A stretch of 11,416 nt of DNA from an uncultured Prevotella sp. GTDB taxonomy: Bacteria; Bacteroidota; Bacteroidia; Bacteroidales; Bacteroidaceae. A model generated the notes under the pieces. That model worked only from the letters and a program-made list of their open reading frames with translations, was not told the DNA's origin and searched no databases. The stretch's first letter is position 1, and each line of letters starts with the position of its first letter. Location: positions 1-11,416 of the forward strand of contig CALIIG010000026.1 of assembly GCA_938018155.1 (NCBI GenBank). Reading direction: 5' to 3'. The position numbers were made by a program, and so were the translations under genes. This document shows positions 5,562 to 11,416 of this stretch, piece after piece.

Positions 5562-7982
5562 TTAGAAATGAAACAGGGTTCGGAGCGAGAAGTTGGCACC
5601 GCGCTCGTGGGCATAATAGCGAAAGCGGTCGGTATACTCCTTATATAAATTATTGAGGATATTTTCGCCCACAATCATAAATTTCAGCGAGCGGCCGTGC
5701 GAAAGCGGCAGCTTAAAGTCGGCCGTACCGTTTAAAAGGAAGTAGGCGGGTGGCGAATCGCTTACGAGGTCCTTATCGGGATCGAAGCGGTTTTGCTTGG
5801 TAACGTATATGCCCGACAGCGACAATGTGGCACGATACTTCTTTGCCGACGGCATGGGGATGTCGTAATTGGCCGACAGTCCGTACCTGTCTGACGGCAT
5901 AAAAGGCAGCCAGTCGTTGTGGGTAAGGTTGCGGGCGAATATCCATTCGCCTTTTCCCACCAGCGAAAGACGCTTCATGGGGCGTGCCGTTACTTCAATA
6001 TCGCCACCGTAAAGGCGCACATTGTCCTGGTCATAAATAAATTTCGGGTACTTGCCGCTGGGATGATTGTGGAACCTGTCCTTGCCTGCGCCTATGTGAT
6101 CGTATATATAACTGTTGACGCGCTGGTAGAAAAGGCTCGGCTCTACCGACAGCCATGTGTTGCGATAGCGTGTGCCGGCCACTAACTTATAACCGCGCTC
6201 GCTGGCCAGATTGCGGTTACCCACAACCCAGTAAGAGCCGTCTTGCAAGCCGATGGAATAAAGTTCGTTGATATCTGGCGGACGCCACGACCAGCCTATA
6301 TTGGCGCGGGCGTCCCAGTTGTCGTTGAACTGGTAGTGGCCTGCCAGGCTCATCGTAAAGTTACTGTATAGTTTAAAGTCGTCGTAATAGGTGTAATTGC
6401 TCAGGCTGCTGTACCCGTTTACCGACATAACACGAAAGTCATACCGCATGCCGAGGGCCATTTGCAGCTTGTTGAACTGTGCCTTGTGCAGGAAGTAACC
6501 GCCCATCGACAGCGCGGCAAAGTTGGGAACAAAGGCCGGTTGCTTCGTACCGGGGTAGTTGTAATTGGTTTGATAGGTGTTCGACGTACCGGCATCGGTG
6601 GACATGTGCCACAGTTTCCAGCGGGCATGCCACAGCACATCGAGCCTGGTTGTTTTCAAAATAAGGTCCTGTACGGGAATCCAGCTCCACTGTGCCTTTT
6701 TGCGATTCTCAAACTCCTGACGCAGATTTTCCTGGAACGACAGCGTAAAGTCAATGCGATGATTCTCGTTTATGTTCCATTTTACCTCGCCTTTCATCGT
6801 GACGTGTTGCGATTGCTGGAAAGGAGGCTTTATGCGATAGGAGAAGGGAAAGATGGTTTCGGGCGACGGCCGGCCGTATTCGAAACGCTTAATCAGCTGC
6901 GAAAGGTCCGAAATTTTGCTGGCATAATATATGCCGCTGCGCTGATAGTAGAGGCTTGTAAAGAACGTTGCCGTAAACTTCCGGCCGCGATAGCCGGCCT
7001 GTGCCGACAGGCTGATGGTGTTATAACCCGTGTTGTTGAGCACGTAGTCGGCCGTATGGTAGTCGCCTCCGCGTGTGTACATGCCGTGAACACGCAAGCC
7101 AAGGTTTCCGTATCCGCTTTCAACGCTGGCCGATGTGCTCACACCGCGTGCGTTGGTATCATATCCGGCATTGACGCTGCCATGCAAAACGGGATGCTTC
7201 TGGCCGTAGGGCAGCTCGGCATCGTTCAGCAAAACCACGCCGCCCATGGCACCGAAACCATAGCGAATACATTCGGCTCCCTTCACCACTTCGACCATAC
7301 TCGAACCGGTATAGTCTAATTCGGGAGCGTGGTCAGCCCCCCAGCTCTGGCTCTCGAGGCGCACACCGTTGTTCATTAACAAAATACGGCTGCTGTGCAT
7401 ACCCTGTATAACGGGCTTGGCAATGGTGTTACCGGTGCTCATTGAGCTAACACCGGGCACGGTTTCGAGCAGTTTTGCCAGAGACGTGGCACCACCGCGC
7501 TCGAGCGTTTCCGAGCTTATGGCCGACGATTGCTGAAGGGCATTGGTATGCCTTTTCTTTGCCGTTACCTCTACATTGTCGAGCTGGCGCGAGTCGTCGC
7601 TGAGGCGAATGGTGATGGTTTGTCCCGGTGTGACGGTAACCATCTTCGATACACTTTTGTAGCCCACGTAGGAAACGTCGACCTTTACTTTCTCTACCGC
7701 GCGGTCGAACCTGCACGTGCAGCGGCCCTGCACATCGGTAACGGCAGGACTTACCGCACCTTTGCAGCGCACGGCAGCCCCGATAAGGGGTTCGCCTGTT
7801 TGCCCGGATACTACTTTAAAGGGAACATCGAAAACGGGTGCAGGGGCTTGCATGTGCTCAATGCCGGCACGAGCCCCGGCCCCAGTCACCACAGGGGGAG
7901 CAAACATGCACAATAATGCAAGGCCCGTAGCGGGCAGTAGCGTCCTGGGACACACTGCGAGTTTCGGATAAATTTGTAACAT
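5562..7982 (-). CDS. TonB-dependent outer-membrane receptor with CarboxypepD_reg-like domain
   Basis: This 806-residue protein is a complete TonB-dependent receptor that imports a ligand across the outer membrane using TonB-ExbBD energy. In order: an N-terminal signal region (about 1-40), a carboxypeptidase-regulatory-like beta-sandwich (about 52-128), the VEVTAKK segment (137-143), a plug (about 148-255, with VPGVSS, VIQGMHSSRILLMNNG and YGFGAMGGVVLL), and a 22-strand-type barrel to the end. Late barrel hallmarks are WRPPDINELYSIGL, GNRNLASERGYKLVAG and NILNNLYKEYTDRFRYYAHERGAN. The C-terminus ends LFHF, the aromatic ending expected for BAM-assembled barrels. The plug stretch with WGADHAPELD (214-223) resembles receptors of the ZnuD/metal-uptake type more than SusC, and the protein is shorter than a typical SusC (about 1000 residues) with no SusD beside it. 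The ligand is therefore inferred to be a metal or metal complex. It is the first gene of the minus-strand locus, behind a leader of about 155 nt. Confidence 0.92.
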   Translation of the reverse strand: MLQIYPKLAVCPRTLLPATGLALLCMFAPPVVTGAGARAGIEHMQAPAPVFDVPFKVVSGQTGEPLIGAAVRCKGAVSPAVTDVQGRCTCRFDRAVEKVKVDVSYVGYKSVSKMVTVTPGQTITIRLSDDSRQLDNVEVTAKKRHTNALQQSSAISSETLERGGATSLAKLLETVPGVSSMSTGNTIAKPVIQGMHSSRILLMNNGVRLESQSWGADHAPELDYTGSSMVEVVKGAECIRYGFGAMGGVVLLNDAELPYGQKHPVLHGSVNAGYDTNARGVSTSASVESGYGNLGLRVHGMYTRGGDYHTADYVLNNTGYNTISLSAQAGYRGRKFTATFFTSLYYQRSGIYYASKISDLSQLIKRFEYGRPSPETIFPFSYRIKPPFQQSQHVTMKGEVKWNINENHRIDFTLSFQENLRQEFENRKKAQWSWIPVQDLILKTTRLDVLWHARWKLWHMSTDAGTSNTYQTNYNYPGTKQPAFVPNFAALSMGGYFLHKAQFNKLQMALGMRYDFRVMSVNGYSSLSNYTYYDDFKLYSNFTMSLAGHYQFNDNWDARANIGWSWRPPDINELYSIGLQDGSYWVVGNRNLASERGYKLVAGTRYRNTWLSVEPSLFYQRVNSYIYDHIGAGKDRFHNHPSGKYPKFIYDQDNVRLYGGDIEVTARPMKRLSLVGKGEWIFARNLTHNDWLPFMPSDRYGLSANYDIPMPSAKKYRATLSLSGIYVTKQNRFDPDKDLVSDSPPAYFLLNGTADFKLPLSHGRSLKFMIVGENILNNLYKEYTDRFRYYAHERGANFSLRTLFHF

Positions 7983-8137
7983 ACAGTTTAACAGATAATA
8001 GTTTTTGTGTTTAGAATATATCGTCAGGTATTGCCTGTACCATCCTTTTTAACAAACGTGGTTTGATATATAAAGGCAGCCTACAAGGTTTAGGACATCA
8101 CCTCTGATGGTGTTTTCACAACACACCAGCACGATAA
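7983..8137 (-). promoter_or_regulatory. Long, structured 5' leader of the TonB receptor operon with a 10-codon uORF
   Basis: If transcription starts about 7 nt past the -7 box, the leader is about 155 nt. It contains two consecutive small stem-loops near its 5' end: 5-bp arms at 8110-8114/8120-8124, and CATCA/TGATG at 8096-8100/8105-8109. A short upstream ORF at 8043-8011 encodes MVQAIPDDIF and stops 28 nt before the receptor ATG. No B12 box, TPP motif or other known riboswitch signature was recognised. Confidence 0.4.
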
Positions 8138-8143
8138 CTACCG

Positions 8144-8174
8144 CAAAGGTAAGCAGAAAAAAAGAATGGCGCAA
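8144..8174 (-). promoter_or_regulatory. Bacteroidetes-type promoter for the TonB receptor operon
   Basis: On the minus strand the -7 box TACCTTTG lies at 8151-8144, preceded by TTGC at 8174-8171 with a 19-nt spacer. This matches the TTTG / TAnnTTTG pattern of Bacteroidetes sigma-A (RpoD) promoters. No Fur-like palindrome is evident around it. Confidence 0.65.
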
Positions 8175-8356
8175 TACTTAAAAATGAGTAATTGTTCAAA
8201 AGTAAAGGATTAAATCTGCACGATTAAAAAATTAAATATTAAAGAATTAAAGGGTCTGTGCCCGGGGATGAGAAGATGACGGGCTTCGGTTAGGATGAAG
8301 AAATCGGGAGATGGGGAATGGGAAACAAAGGGATTTTCGTTACCGTCAGGAAGTTT

Positions 8357-8431
8357 TCCTGCCTCTATAATATAATAAGGTGTGAGGCAGGAGGGAGTTA
8401 TCCTGTCTCCATCATATAATAAGGTGGGAGG
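8357..8431. repeat. Imperfect 31-bp direct repeat with internal hairpin
   Basis: The 31-bp segments at 8357-8387 and 8401-8431 match at 27 positions, sharing TCCTG and ATATAATAAGGTG blocks, and start 44 bp apart. The first copy forms a hairpin with CCTGCCTC (8358-8365) pairing perfectly with GAGGCAGG (8384-8391). Its position upstream of the HU promoter could mean a terminator or protein-binding element, but no U-tract follows. Confidence 0.7.
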
Positions 8432-8535
8432 TTTGGCAACGGCTTCACGGGCATAAACCCCTGCCGGAACAGGCGGAAAAGGACACAGTGACAACGTTTC
8501 TGCACCTTTTTTACGGAAAGGTACGCAGGCAGGCG

Positions 8536-8566
8536 TTGCAGAATATTGAAACAGATGCTATCTTTG
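8536..8566 (+). promoter_or_regulatory. Bacteroidetes-type promoter for HU-smalltalk
   Basis: A -33-like TTGC (8536-8539) and a -7 box TATCTTTG (8559-8566) are separated by 19 nt, the same spacing as the receptor promoter. The predicted start is near 8573, giving an 80-nt A/T-rich leader before the ATG at 8657. Confidence 0.7.
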
Positions 8567-8656
8567 CATCAGTCATTCAGCGGAATAAATGGATCCAGTT
8601 TCTACACGATTGACCTTAAGTAAATCACATTTTTAACCATTAAAAAGAAAAACACA

Positions 8657-9130
8657 ATGAGTATTAGATTTCGTATTTTGCAGAACAAGATGAAGGGAAC
8701 CAACAATTTTGGCAAGTGGTATGGCCGTGCAACTGTTCTCGATGAGGTGAGCACCCGCGACCTTGCTGATGAAATTTCCCATTCAACAACCGTTACTTAT
8801 GCCGATGTTCTGGCTGTTCTTACTGAACTTTCGCGCCAGATGAAGGGGCATCTTCAGAACTCGCAGCGCGTGGTTCTCGACGGTATCGGCGCGTTTAAGG
8901 TGGGCATCAGTACGCAGCTTGTTGAAAAAAGCGACAAGTTTAGCGTGGCCAACATTAAGGGTTACCGTATTGTTTACACTCCCGAACGCCAGTTTATGCC
9001 TACCGGCTACAACGAAAAGGGACACCGCACAGGCAAGTATATCAAATCGTTGCTGGCAGGAATCACGGCCAGGCAGATGTCTGTTGAGGTTAAAGCCAAA
9101 TCAAAAGTGCCTGCCCAGCCGGCCGGATAA
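8657..9130 (+). CDS. HU-family (HU_rel type) DNA-binding protein
   Basis: This 157-residue protein belongs to the Bacteroidetes histone-like 'HU_rel' group (HU-HIG-like), an enlarged relative of HU that binds DNA as a dimer and bends or packages it. The N-terminal MSIRFRILQNKMKG, followed by WYGRATVLDEVSTRDLADEIS (21-41), the helical stretch TYADVLAVLTELSRQMKGHL (47-66) and the beta-arm entry VVLDGIGAFKVGI (72-84), follow the family pattern. About 40 residues beyond the core end in a basic, Pro/Ala-rich tail (KAKSKVPAQPAG), as is common for the group. It is followed 47 nt later by a smalltalk gene, a pairing seen repeatedly in Bacteroides and relatives. Its own promoter lies at 8536-8566. Any specific target or link to phage, as opposed to general nucleoid function, is not visible. 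Confidence 0.87.
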   Translation: MSIRFRILQNKMKGTNNFGKWYGRATVLDEVSTRDLADEISHSTTVTYADVLAVLTELSRQMKGHLQNSQRVVLDGIGAFKVGISTQLVEKSDKFSVANIKGYRIVYTPERQFMPTGYNEKGHRTGKYIKSLLAGITARQMSVEVKAKSKVPAQPAG

Positions 9131-9177
9131 CAGCTCGCGTAGCCAGTAAACACATGTTTAACCTTAAATAGAATACC

Positions 9178-9273
9178 ATGAAAAAGAATGAAATCTGGAA
9201 GTTTGTAGTGCAGACACTTATCAGTGTTCTTACGGCCCTCGGCGCGGCCTTCGGTCTGACGTCGTGCCGGTAA
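9178..9273 (+). CDS. Smalltalk microprotein (31 aa)
   Basis: The frame encodes MKKNEIWKFVVQTLISVLTA followed by LGAAFGLTSCR and a TAA stop. This pattern (basic start, W-K, a hydrophobic Ile/Val/Leu stretch, Thr-Ala-rich middle and TSC near the end) is characteristic of the very small Bacteroidetes 'smalltalk' proteins. The single hydrophobic segment (about residues 9-27) suggests a membrane-associated peptide, and the terminal TSC could be a degenerate lipobox, although only Arg follows the Cys. It begins 47 nt after the HU_rel gene and precedes a strong hairpin, so the two share a transcript. In related genomes an N-acetylmuramoyl-L-alanine amidase often follows; here none does. The function of the family is unknown. 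Confidence 0.8.
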   Translation: MKKNEIWKFVVQTLISVLTALGAAFGLTSCR

Positions 9274-9326
9274 GCCTGCCGTTAGCTGCATGAAACAACA
9301 GCGAGCATAGCCCGTAACCTCTGTTT

Positions 9327-9373
9327 TTGTGCCCCGCAACCCCGATCAGGTCACGGGGCACAATAGATTTTTA
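9327..9373 (+). terminator. Intrinsic terminator after the HU-smalltalk unit
   Basis: A perfect 10-bp GC-rich stem pairs TTGTGCCCCG (9327-9336) with CGGGGCACAA (9354-9363). The 17-nt loop is followed by TAGATTTTTA (9364-9373). The stem also has a T-run before it (9324-9328). It lies 53 nt after the smalltalk stop. Confidence 0.75.
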
Positions 9374-9667
9374 GAGGTAAAGAAGTAAAAAAATAAAGAA
9401 TTAAAAGATTAAAAAGATAAATCCTGTGAGGCAAAAGATTGAAGGATTAAAGCGGGATACAGAGGATTTAAGAGAAAAATCAAAGGGATAGAGCGATTAA
9501 ACAATGAAAGAAAACAAAGGCTCTGAAGAGTTTTTCCGGGGCAGGGAAAGTTGTCTTTTGGAGTTTGAGGCCGGGAAGTTATGGAGTTGACACAGCACCT
9601 TTATTATATACAGGCAGCACGATAAGGCTGATATGAGGAGACGAAACAAAAAAAATATCGTAAAAAA

Positions 9668-9698
9668 TATGGAAAAACAAAAATAAGTTTTAACTTTG
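9668..9698 (+). promoter_or_regulatory. Promoter for the IPT/NHL lipoprotein gene
   Basis: A perfect -7 box TAACTTTG lies at 9691-9698, followed by CGGGC. The -33 position carries only a weak TATG (9668-9671), 19 nt upstream. The predicted start near 9705 gives a leader of about 84 nt, ending in the A/T-rich stretch before the ATG at 9789. Confidence 0.6.
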
Positions 9699-9788
9699 CG
9701 GGCAGAGAGAGTATGCTGTAAAGCAGCTTTGTCTACCCCAAACCTGTAGTTTGATTATTCAATACATTTTTAAACCTAACAGTTAAAT

Positions 9789-11102
9789 ATGAAGCGAACT
9801 CTTGAAAAGTTATCCATGCTTTTCATTTCTTCTGCCGCCCTGTTTCAGTTGGCCGGCTGTGGAAGTGAGGAGTCGGCATCGCAGGTTCACAACCCGTCGG
9901 AGCCGGTAAAACTTACTACTTTCTATCCCGATTCGGGCATGTACAAGGAGCAGGTAATCCTTGAAGGCACGAATTTTGGACAGGATGTATCAAAAATCAA
10001 AGTTTATTTCAACAACGCTATCGCCCCCGTTATCGGGTCGACAGGCTCAATGTTGTACGTAACGGCACCGCGTTTGCCGGGCGACACCTGCCGTTTGTCG
10101 GTGGTGGTAGATGGCGATTCGGTAGTGTTTGACAAGCCGTTTATCTACCACGAGTCAATTTCGGTAACCACCATAGCGGGTACGGGCCAGTGTGAAAAGC
10201 CCACAGCGGGCGATATTAACACCGCAACCATGCACCCCCGCTTTTTATGTGTTGACGGTGATGACAACATATTCCTCGTAAGTCGCGGTCATAATGCCGG
10301 TTCTGAAACCGAGCGAATTATGCGCATTGACCAGCAAGACGGACAGGTTGAAATTGTAGTTCCCGAGAATGGCAATGTGCCTTGTGCCGACCCTGCTACG
10401 AACGTCATTACCATTCCCACCGAGACGACGATAGGTTCGTATATGTCGCTCGACCCTGCCGAGATGTGGAGCCCACGCCAGCGCGAGATTATCTGGCCGG
10501 AGGGATATGCTGTTCCCGAGAAGGGATACAAGCACTCGATGGTGGTAAACCCCAGCGACGGATACATCTACACGCGTTATTATTACGGCGATATTATCAA
10601 GATAAACCCCCGTACCTACGAGGCTACACCTATTTATAAGACACCCCGCGGCGACAGCTTCGGCCTGACGTTCAACCCCCTGCGCCCGAACATCCTGTAT
10701 ATGTCGTTCCGTGACAACGGCGGTGCGATGGCCAACAGCATTGCTTCTATTGATGTAACTGACCCCGAAAATACGTATCACCGCTTGTCGAGCAGCAATA
10801 CGGGTGGCGGTCACCGCGACGGCGAGCTGTCGAAAGCGCAGTTCCATAACCCCTGCCAGATTTATTGCGATGCCCAGGGCAACATGTACGTGGCCGATAT
10901 GGATAACCATTGCATCCGCCGCATATCGCCCGAGGGCATGGTCGAGACCGTGCTCGGCGTGCCCGGGACGGCCGGTTACAAGGACGGTTCGAAGAAAGAG
11001 GCCCTCTTCAACAAGCCTACCGGCATCGGTATTGGCAAGGACGGCTCGGTTTACGTGGCCGACTGGGGCAACTACCGCGTGCGGAAGCTGACGATTAACT
11101 AA
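9789..11102 (+). CDS. IPT/TIG-domain, NHL-repeat outer-membrane lipoprotein
   Basis: This 437-residue protein has a lipoprotein signal peptide ending LAGC (lipid Cys24, followed by GSEESA), so it is expected on the outer membrane, probably facing outward. Residues 40-120 form an Ig-like IPT/TIG domain (LTTFYPDSGMYKEQVILEGTNFG is its typical entry). From about 127 on the chain looks like a beta-propeller with NHL repeats: MHPRFLCVDGDDNIFLVSRG (148-167), FHNPCQIYCDAQGNMYVADM (352-371) with NHCIRRISPEG, and FNKPTGIGIGKDGSVYVADW (407-426) with NYRVRKL closing the last blade. In Bacteroidetes such IPT-NHL lipoproteins are often surface glycan-binding proteins inside polysaccharide utilisation loci. 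No SusC/SusD pair or glycoside hydrolase is present here, so a glycan role is only a possibility. The gene has its own promoter and is followed by the long inverted repeat. Confidence 0.85.
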   Translation: MKRTLEKLSMLFISSAALFQLAGCGSEESASQVHNPSEPVKLTTFYPDSGMYKEQVILEGTNFGQDVSKIKVYFNNAIAPVIGSTGSMLYVTAPRLPGDTCRLSVVVDGDSVVFDKPFIYHESISVTTIAGTGQCEKPTAGDINTATMHPRFLCVDGDDNIFLVSRGHNAGSETERIMRIDQQDGQVEIVVPENGNVPCADPATNVITIPTETTIGSYMSLDPAEMWSPRQREIIWPEGYAVPEKGYKHSMVVNPSDGYIYTRYYYGDIIKINPRTYEATPIYKTPRGDSFGLTFNPLRPNILYMSFRDNGGAMANSIASIDVTDPENTYHRLSSSNTGGGHRDGELSKAQFHNPCQIYCDAQGNMYVADMDNHCIRRISPEGMVETVLGVPGTAGYKDGSKKEALFNKPTGIGIGKDGSVYVADWGNYRVRKLTIN

Positions 11103-11416
11103 GATAGTTTTGGAGGAGTTATGGAGTTAAGGAGGTAGAAGGAGTTAAGAAAAATGTCAGAAATCAGGAGGCAGAAGTTAAGGAGATAAATGGAGTTAAG
11201 GCGTTACTTCAATATCAAATCATCCTTAGCAAGTCGCTAAACCAGCACTTGTCTTAACTACTTCTACCTCCTTCACTCCTGACTCCTTTAAAACACCCCC
11301 CTGTCTCCTCAAAAGAATACACAAGTCTTCTTAAGGAATAGTATCGTAGTTCAGACAAATGTCTTCACTCCTTCTAACTCCTTAACTCCATAACTCCTAA
11401 AAAAATATACCTAAAA
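11103..11416. repeat. Long imperfect inverted repeat of GGAGTTAAG-type units
   Basis: No gene is seen in this 314-nt end region. A 36-bp arm at 11114-11149 matches the reverse complement of 11363-11398 at 34 of 36 positions. The right part of that arm (11131-11149) also matches the reverse complement of 11253-11271 at 18 of 19. Both arms are built from degenerate GGAGTTAAG/GGAGGTAGAAG units, purine-rich on the left and pyrimidine-rich on the right. A smaller hairpin sits near the middle (11230-11251): CAAGT, a bulged C, GCT, loop AAACC, AGC, ACTTG. The structure could act as a large terminator-like or cruciform element after the NHL gene. Confidence 0.75.

Larger units (their letters stand above)
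7983..8656. other. Divergent intergenic region, no gene seen
   Basis: These 674 nt separate the divergent receptor operon and HU gene. They hold the minus-strand promoter and leader, an A/T-rich purine tract of GATTAAA-like units (about 8203-8253), a duplicated 31-bp element (8357-8387 and 8401-8431), and the plus-strand promoter and leader of the HU gene. A 94-codon minus-strand frame at 8494-8210 overlaps the repeats, has low-complexity composition and no family signature, and is not taken as a gene. Confidence 0.7.
9274..9788. other. Intergenic region with purine-rich GATTAAA-type tract
   Basis: These 515 nt carry the HU-smalltalk terminator, then a strand-biased A/G-rich low-complexity tract (about 9373-9500) made of degenerate units such as AAGAATTAAAAGATTAAA and GAAGGATTAAAG, then the promoter and leader of the downstream lipoprotein gene. 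A 28-codon frame at 9504-9590 has no recognisable features. No RNA gene was recognised. Confidence 0.65.

Noticed and set aside
6462..7319. 285-codon plus-strand frame opposite the TonB receptor
   Set aside because: It is the antisense shadow of a complete receptor gene and encodes no recognisable family.
5562..7982. SusC-type glycan transporter assignment
   Set aside because: The receptor is about 200 residues shorter than typical SusC proteins, no SusD-like gene follows, and the plug sequence resembles metal-type receptors instead.
7983..8143. Cobalamin riboswitch in the receptor leader
   Set aside because: The conserved B12 box GCCACTG and the associated core are absent.
8210..8494. 94-codon minus-strand open frame in the HU/receptor intergenic region
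   Set aside because: It overlaps the 31-bp repeats and A/T-rich tract, lacks a signal peptide or family motif, and reads as translated low-complexity DNA.
9007..9339. 110-codon minus-strand open frame opposite HU and smalltalk
   Set aside because: It overlaps two plausible plus-strand genes and part of the terminator, and its sequence has no recognisable domain.
9504..9590. 28-codon plus-strand frame starting MKENKGSEEFF
   Set aside because: There is no promoter directly upstream, no family resemblance, and it lies at the edge of the purine-rich tract; it is likely chance.

Overview
The window looks like a chromosomal segment of a Bacteroidales bacterium, most plausibly Prevotella or a close relative. 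Three things support this. Promoters match the Bacteroidetes TAnnTTTG -7 box with a TTG-type -33 element. Start codons are preceded by A/T-rich leaders without Shine-Dalgarno sequences. The protein families are typical of the group: a CarboxypepD_reg TonB receptor, a DUF4876-like lipoprotein, an HU_rel DNA-binding protein, a 'smalltalk' microprotein and an IPT/NHL lipoprotein. The genus is an inference.

Layout. Positions 84-965 (+) encode a PfkB-family fructokinase, followed by a likely bidirectional terminator at 1045-1093. The convergent gap after it holds an array of 22-bp repeats (about 1114-1322) built on TTAC-N3-GTAA dyads. From 7982 down to 1417 (-) runs a four-gene cell-envelope locus: TonB-dependent receptor, two paralogous large lipoproteins, and a DUF4876-like lipoprotein behind a 160-nt repeat-bearing gap. 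A good promoter at 8144-8174 (-) drives it through a leader of about 155 nt. Positions 7983-8656 also contain a duplicated 31-bp element and a promoter for the next unit. Positions 8657-9273 (+) carry an HU-like protein and a 31-residue smalltalk protein, closed by a hairpin terminator. After 515 nt of mostly low-complexity DNA, 9789-11102 (+) encodes an IPT/TIG plus NHL-repeat lipoprotein with its own promoter. The last 314 nt form a long imperfect inverted repeat made of GGAGTTAAG-like units.

Function. The minus-strand cluster is best read as an outer-membrane uptake system: receptor, energised import through TonB, and surface lipoproteins that capture ligand. Its plug sequence and the His-containing motifs in the lipoproteins hint at a metal or metal-complex ligand, but this is inference. 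The fructokinase feeds hexose phosphate into glycolysis and is unrelated. The HU/smalltalk pair and the solitary NHL lipoprotein are separate units.

The most unusual structures are non-coding: the 22-bp phased dyad array, the structured leader with a 10-codon upstream ORF before the receptor, and the terminal inverted repeat. No tRNA, rRNA, CRISPR array, transposase or integrase was seen.
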